Notes under the pieces: model-generated
The model's database searches: none
Seen by the model: the letters and a program-made list of their open reading frames with translations, nothing else
What the model was told of the DNA's origin: nothing
Shown: positions 35,646 to 44,066 of the stretch, piece after piece
How the letters are laid out: each line of letters starts with the position of its first letter
Numbering within the stretch: position 1 is the stretch's first letter
Translations under genes and position numbers: made by a program
Assembly: GCA_028693555.1 (NCBI GenBank)
Contig: JAQUVD010000010.1
Location: forward strand, 24,395 to 88,394
Reading direction: 5' to 3'
Source of the DNA: Hespellia sp.
Lineage (GTDB): Bacteria; Bacillota; Clostridia; Lachnospirales; Lachnospiraceae
Length of the DNA: 64,000 nucleotides

Positions 35646-36611
35646 ATGAAAAAAGAGAGAGAAGCAGAGGAGAGCAGCAGAACTGGCATTGTCAGGGCAA
35701 TCTGTATCAGTGAGCGAAAGGGAATTCAAAAGCATGAGGTCGATTACGCCACGTTCCAGCCGGATTATGGCATTGAGGGCGATGCACATGCCGGGCGGTG
35801 GCATCGACAGGTCAGCCTGCTCTCGGATGAGAAGATTCAGGCGTTCAACGAAAAAGGTGCAGATGTGAAGCCGGGGGCATTTGGCGAAAATCTTGTTGTC
35901 AGTGGGTTTGACTTTCAGAAGATTCCGATAGGGACTCGTTTTGGATGTGGAGCGGTGGTGCTTGAACTGACGCAGCATGGAAAGGAATGCCACAGCCACT
36001 GCGAGATCTACAAGAAAATGGGCGAATGTATCATGCCGACACAGGGGACATTTGCAGAGGTGATACAGGGCGGAACTATTCACCGTGGGGATATATTGGA
36101 ACAGCTTACACAGCGGGATGAACGTTATACCGCCGCGGTCGTAACGCTGAGTGATTCCGGTGTGCGGGGAGAGCGGGAAGATAAAAGCGGTCCCCTGATT
36201 GCAGACACACTGGAAAAGAATGGTTACCGTGTCGTTGAACAATTGCTGCTGCCGGATCAGCAGAAGAAGATTGAACAGCAGCTCATCAGACTGGCAGACA
36301 GCAGAGAAGTGAATCTCATTATTACAACCGGTGGGACCGGATTTTCACAGACTGACTGCACACCGGAGGCAACGCTTGCCGTGGCACAGAAAAATGTGCC
36401 CGGAATCGCAGAGGCCATTCGAAATTACAGTATGACAATTACGAAAAGAGCAATGCTCAGCAGAGAAGCATCGGTCATCCGCGGAAACACATTGATTATC
36501 AATTTACCGGGAAGCCCCAAGGCAGTTGCAGAATGTATGGACTGCTTTCTGGATCAGCTTCCGCACGGACTGGATATTCTGACAGGAAAAACCGGAAACT
36601 GTGCAAGATAA
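35646..36611 (+). CDS. Fused MOSC domain-MoaB/MogA molybdenum cofactor protein
   Basis: A protein of 321 residues (ATG 35646; GTG 35634 is possible). The N-terminal MOSC domain (about 1-150) has GDAHAGRWHRQVSLL, KPGAFGENL and GKECHSHC. The C-terminal half (about 160-315) is a MogA/MoaB domain with VVTLSDSGVRGEREDKSGP, ITTGGTGFSQTDCTPEAT and NLPGSPKAV. MOSC domains handle sulfurated or sulfur-bound molybdenum cofactor; MogA adenylates molybdopterin. The fusion suggests one protein that both adenylates and handles a chalcogenated cofactor. Confidence 0.9.
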   Translation: MKKEREAEESSRTGIVRAICISERKGIQKHEVDYATFQPDYGIEGDAHAGRWHRQVSLLSDEKIQAFNEKGADVKPGAFGENLVVSGFDFQKIPIGTRFGCGAVVLELTQHGKECHSHCEIYKKMGECIMPTQGTFAEVIQGGTIHRGDILEQLTQRDERYTAAVVTLSDSGVRGEREDKSGPLIADTLEKNGYRVVEQLLLPDQQKKIEQQLIRLADSREVNLIITTGGTGFSQTDCTPEATLAVAQKNVPGIAEAIRNYSMTITKRAMLSREASVIRGNTLIINLPGSPKAVAECMDCFLDQLPHGLDILTGKTGNCAR

Positions 36612-36647
36612 TGGATCAGAAACAGTAAAAAAGGAGAACAAAATATT

Positions 36648-37547
36648 ATGAAAAAGAAACTTTTAGCAGGTATGTTAGCAGTAATGATGGTAGTTTCCAT
36701 GGTAGGCTGTGGAAGCGCAAAGACAGACAGTACAGAAGGTTCGGCCACTAAGACAGAGGAGAAAAAGACTGCGGATGAACTGGATTCGACAGAGATTACA
36801 ATTTTTGCCGCAAAGAGCCTGAATACGGTCATGGAAGAACTGATTGCAAAATACAATGAGACACAGCCAAATGTAACGGTCACAGGAAATTATGACAGCT
36901 CAGGTACGTTGATGACGCAGATTCAGGAGGGCGCAGCATGTGACGTATTTTTCTCCGCAGCACAGAAACAGATGGATACACTTCAGAATGAGGACAAACT
37001 CGTTGTAGATGGAACACGTCACAATGTAGTGAATAATCAGGTGTGTGTTGTGACGCAGACAGACAGTGCGACAAAGGTAACAGGACTCGAGAACCTTGGC
37101 GATGCGGCAAGTCTTGCAATTGCAGACGGAAGCGTACCGGTTGGTAATTATACAAGAAAAGCACTGATTGCAGCAGGTACCTTAGAGAAGGTCGATGATT
37201 CTTCTACGATTACCACACAGCAGATTTCGGATGCACTTGGCGGTGTGGAAATCAATGAATGCGCAAATGTTGGTGCAGTTACATCCGCAATCAGCGAGGG
37301 AGCGAATGAGGTTGGAACCGTATACAAATCAGACACCTATGGATTTGAAGATAAGATCAAAATTTTAGAGGAAGTCAGCTACGATCTGACCGGAGATGTC
37401 ATCTATCCTGTTGCACAGATCCAGAACAAAGAAGCAGATGAACTGCAGCAGAAAGCCGCACTTGATTTTGTGAAATTCCTGATCTCAGATGATGCAAAAG
37501 CAATTTTTGATTCTTACTATTTTGATACAAATGTAAAAGACGAATGA
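36648..37547 (+). CDS. modA: Molybdate ABC transporter, substrate-binding lipoprotein
   Basis: A 299-residue ModA. The signal peptide ends in a lipobox with Cys21 (SMVGC). ITIFAAKSLNTVMEEL, SSGTLMTQIQEGAACDVFFSA and DGSVPVGNYTRKAL are typical of molybdate/tungstate binders. It is anchored outside the cell and feeds ModBC. AAAGGAG precedes the ATG. It follows the MOSC-MoaB gene by 36 bases, so import and cofactor synthesis are probably one transcript. Confidence 0.93.
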   Translation: MKKKLLAGMLAVMMVVSMVGCGSAKTDSTEGSATKTEEKKTADELDSTEITIFAAKSLNTVMEELIAKYNETQPNVTVTGNYDSSGTLMTQIQEGAACDVFFSAAQKQMDTLQNEDKLVVDGTRHNVVNNQVCVVTQTDSATKVTGLENLGDAASLAIADGSVPVGNYTRKALIAAGTLEKVDDSSTITTQQISDALGGVEINECANVGAVTSAISEGANEVGTVYKSDTYGFEDKIKILEEVSYDLTGDVIYPVAQIQNKEADELQQKAALDFVKFLISDDAKAIFDSYYFDTNVKDE

Positions 37548-37568
37548 TAGAAAAAGGAGGATATGGGC

Positions 37569-38273
37569 ATGGATGACTGGATGGAGCTATTTCAATCTTT
37601 AGACTGGAGTCCGTTATGGATTTCCCTGAAAACAGGAATCGTGGCAACCATATTCTCTTTTTTTCTGGGGATATTTGCTGCAAGGAAAGTTCTGAAGGCA
37701 GGAAAGAAAACAAGAGCAGTACTGGATGGAATTCTTACGCTGCCGATGGTACTCCCACCGACTGTTGCAGGATTTTTCCTGCTCTTAATCTTTAGCACCA
37801 GACGTCCGTTTGGTGCGCTTTTATATGACAACTTTGACATAAAAGTGGTACAGACATGGCTGGGCTGTATTCTCGCAGCGACCGTGATTTCATTTCCGCT
37901 GATGTATCGCAATGCCAGGGCAGCGTTTGAACAACTGGATGTGAACCTTGTGTATGCGGCAAGGACGCTGGGCATGTCTGAGACAAAGATCTTCTGGAAG
38001 GTGATTGTGCCGACGGCGGGACCGGGAATTGCGTCCGGTACGATTCTGACATTTGCGCGGGCGCTCGGGGAATATGGTGCAACCTCTATGCTTGCAGGAA
38101 ATATACCCGGAAAGACAGGAACAATCTCACAGAAGATTGCGATGGTCATTCAGGATGGAAATTATGCATTGGCAGGAATCTGGGTTTTGGTGATTATGCT
38201 GATTGCATTTGGGATTATTGCAGTTATGAATCTGGTGGCAGGAAGCCGCTCAAAAGACACGAAACGATGGTAG
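37569..38273 (+). CDS. modB: Molybdate ABC transporter permease
   Basis: A membrane protein of about 234 residues with the permease EAA loop in YAARTLGMSETKIFWKVIVPTA and GPGIASGTILTFARALGEYGATSML, both typical of ModB. ATG 37563 is also possible, but the spacing from AAAGGAGG favours 37569. It forms the membrane channel with ModA and ModC. Confidence 0.93.
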   Translation: MDDWMELFQSLDWSPLWISLKTGIVATIFSFFLGIFAARKVLKAGKKTRAVLDGILTLPMVLPPTVAGFFLLLIFSTRRPFGALLYDNFDIKVVQTWLGCILAATVISFPLMYRNARAAFEQLDVNLVYAARTLGMSETKIFWKVIVPTAGPGIASGTILTFARALGEYGATSMLAGNIPGKTGTISQKIAMVIQDGNYALAGIWVLVIMLIAFGIIAVMNLVAGSRSKDTKRW

Positions 38274-38283
38274 GGGAGAGCAT

Positions 38284-39330
38284 ATGGCGATTACGGTAAG
38301 GCTGAAAAACAAGCTGGACAATTTTGAACTGGATATTAATTTCAAATCGGAGAGCAGACGAATTGGAATTCTGGGGGCTTCCGGCTGCGGAAAAAGCATG
38401 ACGCTCAAAAGTATCGCCGGGGTACAGCGTGTGGATGCGGGCTATATTGCAATCGATGATACGGTATTTTTTGATTCTGCGCAGAAGATCAATCAGAAGC
38501 CGCAGAAGCGCAGGATTGGATATCTCTTTCAGAATTATGCGCTTTTTCCGACGATGACGGTAAAGCAGAATATCATGGCAGGGCTGCATGGAAGTAAGGC
38601 AGAGAATGAAGCAAGGGCAGAGCGCATGATCGAGAAATTTCAATTGAAGGGACTTGAAGATCGTGTGCCGGATCAGTTATCAGGGGGGCAGCAGCAGAGG
38701 ACAGCACTTGCAAGAATTATGGCATATCAGCCGAATGTAATTCTTCTGGATGAGCCGTTTTCGGCGCTGGACAGCTTTCTAAGTGACCGCCTGCAGCAGG
38801 AAATGTTAGAGATGCTGCAGGGGTATGAAGGAACGGTGATTCTTGTTTCACATAACCGTGATGAAATCTATCGGTTCAGTCAGGAACTTTTGATCATGGA
38901 GGATGGAAAGATTATTACCCAGGGCGATACGAAGGCAGTATTTCACAGTCCAAAGACAAAGGCTGCGGCAAGACTGACCGGCTGCAAAAATATTGCGGAT
39001 ATCGCATATGTGGACGAACATCATTTCCGGATACCGCAGTGGGGCTGTACGATAGAGACGGAAAGAGAACTTCCGCGCAATACTCAGGCAGTAGGTTACC
39101 GTGCACATGAATTCGTGCCTGTCTGGGGAGAGCGGCAGAAGAACTGCATCTTATTTGAGCTAAGCAGTATGGCGGAGCTTCCCTTTGAACGAAAGTATTT
39201 TATTCGGGGAAAGGATGATACAGAAATCTGCTGGTTCGTGCAGAAGGATCAATGGAAGATACTGGATCAAAAAGGAAGGCCGGATTATATTCAAATCCGA
39301 CCCGAAGAATTATTGTGCTTAAAAAGATAG
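38284..39330 (+). CDS. modC: Molybdate ABC transporter, ATP-binding protein
   Basis: A 348-residue ATPase: Walker A GASGCGKSM, Q loop YLFQNYALFP, signature LSGGQQQRTALARI, Walker B VILLDEPFSALD and the switch histidine in VSHNRDE. The C-terminal part (about 235-348) is TOBE/MOP-like. It completes modABC and converges with the YheO-type regulator gene, 8 bases apart. Confidence 0.93.
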   Translation: MAITVRLKNKLDNFELDINFKSESRRIGILGASGCGKSMTLKSIAGVQRVDAGYIAIDDTVFFDSAQKINQKPQKRRIGYLFQNYALFPTMTVKQNIMAGLHGSKAENEARAERMIEKFQLKGLEDRVPDQLSGGQQQRTALARIMAYQPNVILLDEPFSALDSFLSDRLQQEMLEMLQGYEGTVILVSHNRDEIYRFSQELLIMEDGKIITQGDTKAVFHSPKTKAAARLTGCKNIADIAYVDEHHFRIPQWGCTIETERELPRNTQAVGYRAHEFVPVWGERQKNCILFELSSMAELPFERKYFIRGKDDTEICWFVQKDQWKILDQKGRPDYIQIRPEELLCLKR

Positions 39331-39338
39331 CATGCGAT

Positions 39339-39986
39339 CTATTTATTGATCTCAACATAACTGTATAAGGTGTATTTGGAAATGTTGAAGAATTTCGCAA
39401 CCTTATCGCCAGACTTTGTAATCAGGAAAGCGCCGGCATCATTTAAATAGTTAATGGCCTTGATCTTGTCGTCCTTTGTCATAAGTGTGACAGGGACACC
39501 CACCAGAGCAATGGACTGATCAATCAGCTCGTCAAGGATGTCATTTACATCAAGAGTGATCCGCTTTGGCGATTGCGGTATTTCGTTTTCGCTCGTAGTT
39601 GGACAGGATGTCAGTGAGGAAAGAACACCTTCCAGTGCGAGCAGGTTCGTAATGTCATAATTAATAGACAAAACATAGCATGGTTCATCGTTATCATCGT
39701 GTACATAGATGGTGCTTGATTTTAAGATATGTCCGTTGTCTGTTTTGGTAAGGTAAGCCAAATGATCGGGAAGTGGACCATCATGGTGCTTGAGCGCGTC
39801 AAATACAGCACCGGATGGACTTCCACCGACCTTACGATTCGATACATGTCCGTTCTCTATATGCACAATCGAATGCTCCAACTGGTTACGAGCCAAATCA
39901 TGAACAACGACCTCACAGTTTTCCCCAAATTGTGTCGCCAATCCTTTTGCAATCTGAATCAATAGAATTAATCTTCCACCTGCCAT
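39339..39986 (-). CDS. YheO-type PAS and helix-turn-helix regulator
   Basis: A 215-residue protein with an N-terminal YheO-like PAS domain (about 10-120: EVVVHDL, VGGSPSGAVFDAL, GHILKSSTIYVHD) and a C-terminal HTH_22-like domain ending in GDKVAKFFNISKYTLYSYVEI. AGGAGG is 10 bases before the ATG. It is divergent from the dihydropyrimidinase-type gene, with an inverted repeat between the promoters. It is a good candidate for the purine-island regulator because similar AT-rich motifs lie in the other divergent regions. The ligand is unknown. Confidence 0.85.
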   Translation of the reverse strand: MAGGRLILLIQIAKGLATQFGENCEVVVHDLARNQLEHSIVHIENGHVSNRKVGGSPSGAVFDALKHHDGPLPDHLAYLTKTDNGHILKSSTIYVHDDNDEPCYVLSINYDITNLLALEGVLSSLTSCPTTSENEIPQSPKRITLDVNDILDELIDQSIALVGVPVTLMTKDDKIKAINYLNDAGAFLITKSGDKVAKFFNISKYTLYSYVEINK

Positions 39987-40029
39987 ATCATTGCAACCTC
40001 CTCATATCATGTTTCTTAGACTTATTTTC

Positions 40030-40057
40030 ATCATACCATAATTCCTTTGAAAATCAA
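40030..40057 (-). promoter_or_regulatory. Promoter of the YheO-type regulator gene
   Basis: On the minus strand: TTGATT, a 16-base spacer, TATGAT. Confidence 0.6.
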
Positions 40058-40060
40058 TAC

Positions 40061-40086
40061 AAAATTATTTAGAAGTGAATAATTTT
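40061..40086. promoter_or_regulatory. Candidate operator between regulator and hydantoinase-type gene
   Basis: AAAATTATT, 8 bases, AATAATTTT: a perfect 9-base inverted repeat centred between the two divergent -35 boxes (40057 and 40102). It resembles the motifs at 21169-21200 and 42776-42803. Confidence 0.55.
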
Positions 40087-40101
40087 TTTTTGAAACCTGC
40101 A

Positions 40102-40130
40102 TTGATTTTTGCGAATACAGGTGATACTAT
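40102..40130 (+). promoter_or_regulatory. Promoter of the dihydropyrimidinase-type gene
   Basis: TTGATT, a 17-base spacer, TACTAT, 25 bases before the start codon. Confidence 0.7.
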
Positions 40131-40154
40131 GAGAATAAATAGGAGGATGCGGAT

Positions 40155-41525
40155 ATGACAATGATAAAAGGTGGAATAATTGTAACTTCTTCAGGAACCT
40201 TTACCGGTGATATCAGAATCAAAGAGGGAAAGATCTTTAAAATAGGAAGAAACCTGTCAGCGGGAGAGGAGAAAGTCATCGATGCAGAGGGCAGATATGT
40301 CCTTCCGGGCGGTGTGGATGTGCATACGCACATGGATCTGGATGTTGGAATCGCGCGGGCGGTCGATGATTTCTATACGGGAACGGTTGCAGCGGCGTGT
40401 GGCGGTACAACCACGATTGTGGATCATATGGCGTTTGGACCGAAGGGATGCCCACTGGGGCATCAGGTGGAAGAATACCACAGACTCGCAGATGGGAAGG
40501 CTGTGGTGGATTATGGCTTTCATGGTGTCATGCAGCACATCGATGAAAACACATTTTCGGAGATGGAGGAGTTGTTTCAGGAAGGTATTACCAGCTTTAA
40601 GGGATATCTGACGTATGACTACAAGCTGGATGATGCACAGATCTATGAGTTGATGCGAAAGATGAAGGAACTCGGCGGAATGCCGGCGTTCCATGCGGAG
40701 AATCATGATGTCATCACGTTTCTTCGAAAGCAGTTCGTGGAACAGGGAAAGACACAGCCGATGTACCATGCAAAGTCCAGACCAGCCGAGATGGAGGCAG
40801 AAGCAGTAGCACGGCTTTTGAAAATTGCCCATTATGCAGGTGATGCACCGGTGTATATTGTTCATTTATCGACAGAAAGTGGTCTGCAGGAAATCCGGGA
40901 AGCGAGAGCGCGGGGACAGAAGAACATCTATGTGGAGACGTGTCCGCAGTATTTGGTATTTGATGAGAGTATGTATCTTCGGGAAGATGCACTGAAATAC
41001 ATTATGTCACCACCGCTTCGCAAAGAAACAGATGAAAAGGCTCTTTGGGAAGGTCTTGCCAGAGATGAGATTCAGGTGGTCGGGACGGATCACTGTCCAT
41101 TCCATTATGCAGTCGAGAAACAGAAAGGCAAAGATGACTTTACGGCATGCCCAAATGGTGCACCGGGCGTGGAGGAACGCATGCGGGTGCTCTACAGCGA
41201 AGGGGTTGCAAAGGAGAGAATCTCGCTGTCACAGTTTGTGAAGGTTACAGCAGAAAACCCGGCAAAGGCATATGGTCTGTATCCGAAAAAAGGCGTGATC
41301 CAGCCGGGAGCGGATGCTGATCTGATCCTCTTTAATCCGATGGAGACCGAGGTGCTGACAAAGAAAAATATGAGAAGTGCTGTGGACTACACCTTGTATG
41401 AGGGCATGCAGGTACAGGGCAGAATTGAGAAGGTACTGCTTCGGGGCAATGTCATTGTGGAGGAGAATGAATTTATCGGAGAAAAAGGACAGGGAGAATT
41501 TCTTGTTCGCGGAAAGAGCAGATAG
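40155..41525 (+). CDS. hydA: Dihydropyrimidinase/hydantoinase family amidohydrolase
   Basis: A 456-residue cyclic amidohydrolase. Metal ligands His57 and His59 lie in DVHTHMD, the carboxylated lysine is Lys149 in ITSFKGYL, further histidines are in PAFHAEN and YIVHLST, and the late aspartate is in GTDHCPFH. It opens a hydantoin or dihydropyrimidine-like ring; in purine clusters the equivalent (HyuA) is thought to open a ring derived from xanthine or urate. The gene is monocistronic and converges with the M20 gene. The substrate cannot be read from sequence. Confidence 0.9.
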   Translation: MTMIKGGIIVTSSGTFTGDIRIKEGKIFKIGRNLSAGEEKVIDAEGRYVLPGGVDVHTHMDLDVGIARAVDDFYTGTVAAACGGTTTIVDHMAFGPKGCPLGHQVEEYHRLADGKAVVDYGFHGVMQHIDENTFSEMEELFQEGITSFKGYLTYDYKLDDAQIYELMRKMKELGGMPAFHAENHDVITFLRKQFVEQGKTQPMYHAKSRPAEMEAEAVARLLKIAHYAGDAPVYIVHLSTESGLQEIREARARGQKNIYVETCPQYLVFDESMYLREDALKYIMSPPLRKETDEKALWEGLARDEIQVVGTDHCPFHYAVEKQKGKDDFTACPNGAPGVEERMRVLYSEGVAKERISLSQFVKVTAENPAKAYGLYPKKGVIQPGADADLILFNPMETEVLTKKNMRSAVDYTLYEGMQVQGRIEKVLLRGNVIVEENEFIGEKGQGEFLVRGKSR

Positions 41526-41541
41526 AATCATCTCCCGTGTC

Positions 41542-42696
41542 TTAATTGTGAATGAAGTGATCCAGAACCTTCCGACAGTCTAAAATGTCCCGGATCGAAA
41601 CGGATTCGTCCGGCTTGTGGGCATGCTCTAAGTTGCCCGGACCAAAGGAAATGCAGTTGCAGGTATGCAAAACTGCGGCGGCAACGGCGGAGTCGGTGTA
41701 ACCGGTAAAGACAGAAACCTTAGGAAGCTGATGATGCACAGCCTGATAAGCGGCGCGAAGACGCTTGAATAATAGGGAATCTTCCTCGTATGGAATCGGC
41801 GGACGGTTCCCGGTAATCTGATAATGTCCCTGCATTCCCGGCACACACTGATTCGCATACGAGATGGCGTGATCAAGCAAAGCCTCGGCATCCCGGTGTG
41901 ATGCCGGGGGAACAAGGCGCATATCGATGGTTACGGTGCAGGAATCGGATACCGCGTATGGCACCGTCCCGCCGGAAATCTGACCGAAGCATACGGTAGA
42001 GGTCCCATAATAGGAATCCTTTGGAAATGCGGTCATGTGTTCGCGAATATAAGTGATGGCGGCAGCCATTCCGGCGATGGCATCAGCCCCCTCTTCCGGG
42101 TTACTCGCATGGGCGGCTTTTCCCTGCATTGTGAGCTGGAACCAGAGACGACCCTTATGACCCATCATGATTTTATGATGGGTCGGTTCGGTATCTAGAA
42201 TCAGAGCGTCAGCCGGAATCCAGCCGGAAGCGAGTGCTTTTTCAATGCCGCGCATCTTGTCTTCTTCATCGACCGTAGCAATGAAGCGAAGCGTAGAAGA
42301 AATGGAGTTCCCACGGCTGACAGAGAGTGCAGTATCAGCAAAAGCAGTGAGCGCACAGGCGAGACCGGATTTCATATCGCACGCACCGCGTCCATAGATG
42401 CGTCCGTCACTTTCTACGGCGTCAAAAGGCGATCCGGTCCAATCATTGCCGACCGGAACCGTGTCCATGTGACAGACAAATACGAGATCCGGACTTTGTG
42501 ACTGGCATGGAATGACTGCCATGATATTTCTGCGTCCCGGCATCACCTCTTCGTCTGTAATCGTGACGATGGAAGCGGGGAGCTGACAGAGATAGTTAAT
42601 GATATAAGTAGAAATAGCTGATTCATAAGTTCCTGGATCGGTGCTTTCTATTTGGATTAACTCCTTTGTGATTGTGATGGGATTGGTTGTAAACAT
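41542..42696 (-). CDS. M20 family metallopeptidase (ArgE/DapE type)
   Basis: A 384-residue zinc amidohydrolase: VFVCHMDTVPVG and YGRGACDMKSG for metal binding, VDEEDKMRG for the catalytic glutamates and SFGPGNLEHAHKPDE near the end. It resembles acetylornithine deacetylase, succinyl-diaminopimelate desuccinylase and carboxypeptidase G2. It is the second M20 enzyme of the island besides YgeY and shares a divergent region with the XdhC-like gene. It probably cleaves an N-acyl or N-carbamoyl amino acid from purine breakdown; that is inference. Confidence 0.85.
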   Translation of the reverse strand: MFTTNPITITKELIQIESTDPGTYESAISTYIINYLCQLPASIVTITDEEVMPGRRNIMAVIPCQSQSPDLVFVCHMDTVPVGNDWTGSPFDAVESDGRIYGRGACDMKSGLACALTAFADTALSVSRGNSISSTLRFIATVDEEDKMRGIEKALASGWIPADALILDTEPTHHKIMMGHKGRLWFQLTMQGKAAHASNPEEGADAIAGMAAAITYIREHMTAFPKDSYYGTSTVCFGQISGGTVPYAVSDSCTVTIDMRLVPPASHRDAEALLDHAISYANQCVPGMQGHYQITGNRPPIPYEEDSLLFKRLRAAYQAVHHQLPKVSVFTGYTDSAVAAAVLHTCNCISFGPGNLEHAHKPDESVSIRDILDCRKVLDHFIHN

Positions 42697-42775
42697 GATA
42701 AGAACCTCCTAAAAGAAATCATGGTCATATTGGAATACTTTCATCATATCACAGAAAAGAAAAAAGAAAACAAAG

Positions 42776-42803
42776 ATTTTTAGATAAACAAAAAATAATT
42801 TTG
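42776..42803. promoter_or_regulatory. Candidate operator upstream of the XdhC-like gene
   Basis: ATTTTTAGATAA (42776-42787) is the exact reverse complement of 21187-21198, and a similar A/T tract follows. It lies in the divergent region between the M20 and XdhC-like genes. Confidence 0.5.
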
Positions 42804-42822
42804 AAAAGTAAGGAGAAACAGG

Positions 42823-43668
42823 ATGGCTGCTACATTGTATGATCGTGTAAAAGAAGAATTTCAGAAGGAAAACAAAGACATCAGTGAAGTGAAACAGGAA
42901 TGGTTTGAACCTCAGCCAAGACTTGTAATCTGCGGCGGCGGACATGTGGCAGGTCAGGTGGCCGCTCTGGCAAAGATGCTGGATTTCTATGTGCAGGTGA
43001 TTGATGACCGGGAAGAATTTGCAAAGAAAGAGAACTTCCCAAAGGTCGATGAGGTCTGCGCTCATCCATACGAAAACGTATCGGAACTCTTTCCGAAAGA
43101 AGACAATACGTATTATGTTGTTGTGACAAGAGGGCATGCCGGGGATCGAATCTGTGTGGAACAGATCTTAAAGGGGAAGTATGCATATCTGGGGATGATC
43201 GGAAGCCGGTCGAAGGTTGCAAAGACATTTGAATTGCTGATAGAAGAGGGATTTGATGAGGAACAGGTGAGAGAGATTCATGCCCCGATCGGTCTTGCAA
43301 TCAAGGCACAGACACCGGCAGAGATTGCGGTTAGCATCATGGCGGAAATCATCGAGTGCAAGAACAGCCGGGAAATCAGTACGATGACAAAAGAACTGAT
43401 GCATGCCGAAGAAGCAGGAACTCTTTGTATTATTACAGAAAAGAGTGGATCTTCGCCGAGAAATGTGGGAAGCATGATGCTTGTAAAGCCGGATGGAACA
43501 ATTACTGGGAGCATTGGTGGCGGAACCGTGGAGAATGCAGCGATTTCACATGCGAAAGAAACCACAGAGATTTCGGAAGTGACCTATGATCTGTCCAACA
43601 GTCAAAGCGCAAAGTTGGGCATGATCTGTGGAGGAACGAACCGAATCTTATTTGTTCCGCTCACCTGA
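42823..43668 (+). CDS. XdhC/CoxI-like molybdenum hydroxylase maturation protein with reversed domain order
   Basis: A 281-residue protein. A Rossmann domain comes first (about 30-170: LVICGGGHVAGQ, MIGSRSKV, HAPIGL), and the CoxI-like domain second (about 195-281: TEKSGSSPRNVGSMML, GSIGGGTVEN). In the usual XdhC the CoxI domain is N-terminal. XdhC binds molybdenum cofactor and helps to sulfurate and insert it; here it may carry the selenium-containing form. GTAAGGAG precedes the ATG. Confidence 0.85.
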   Translation: MAATLYDRVKEEFQKENKDISEVKQEWFEPQPRLVICGGGHVAGQVAALAKMLDFYVQVIDDREEFAKKENFPKVDEVCAHPYENVSELFPKEDNTYYVVVTRGHAGDRICVEQILKGKYAYLGMIGSRSKVAKTFELLIEEGFDEEQVREIHAPIGLAIKAQTPAEIAVSIMAEIIECKNSREISTMTKELMHAEEAGTLCIITEKSGSSPRNVGSMMLVKPDGTITGSIGGGTVENAAISHAKETTEISEVTYDLSNSQSAKLGMICGGTNRILFVPLT

Positions 43669-43683
43669 AGTAGTGCTTACAAG

Positions 43684-44031
43684 TTACAGCGGATAGATAT
43701 TGATTCTTTGTATGAGTCCGGTATCCGTGAGCTTGGATAGAATCACACAGACCGGAATGACCTTGCCGCCATAAGTGATAAAGTAGCGAATGGAATCCTC
43801 TCCCTGCGATTCGATGCTGGTGATGGGATATGCCCCACCGTTGACTCCGAACTTGTGGTGGTACATCATCTCAACTGCCATACGACCCTCCAGATGGATG
43901 GTGTCGAGTCCAACCCTGATCGGCGAGGAGTCATGAAGCACACCGTGCAGATCAAATAAATCGGCAAGTGCAATGTTGTCACCTTTCTGCATACAGGCTA
44001 CAAATTTATCTAATATCCGTTTTTTATTCAT
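43684..44031 (-). CDS. NTF2/SnoaL-like protein
   Basis: A 115-residue protein starting MNKKRILDKF after AAAGGAGA. An N-terminal helix pair and the acidic D-L-F-D-L-H-G-V segment, then VGLDTIHLEGR and beta-rich YPITSIESQGEDSIRYFITYG, suggest the NTF2-like (SnoaL/ketosteroid isomerase) cone fold. An upstream in-frame ATG overlaps the SDR stop but lacks a ribosome site. The function is unknown. It is the second gene of an SDR operon, so it may act on the same substrate. Fold assignment is by general look, not a firm motif. Confidence 0.55.
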   Translation of the reverse strand: MNKKRILDKFVACMQKGDNIALADLFDLHGVLHDSSPIRVGLDTIHLEGRMAVEMMYHHKFGVNGGAYPITSIESQGEDSIRYFITYGGKVIPVCVILSKLTDTGLIQRINIYPL

Positions 44032-44066
44032 ATTTCTGGTCTCCTTTGCTATTTTTGATGATAGTG

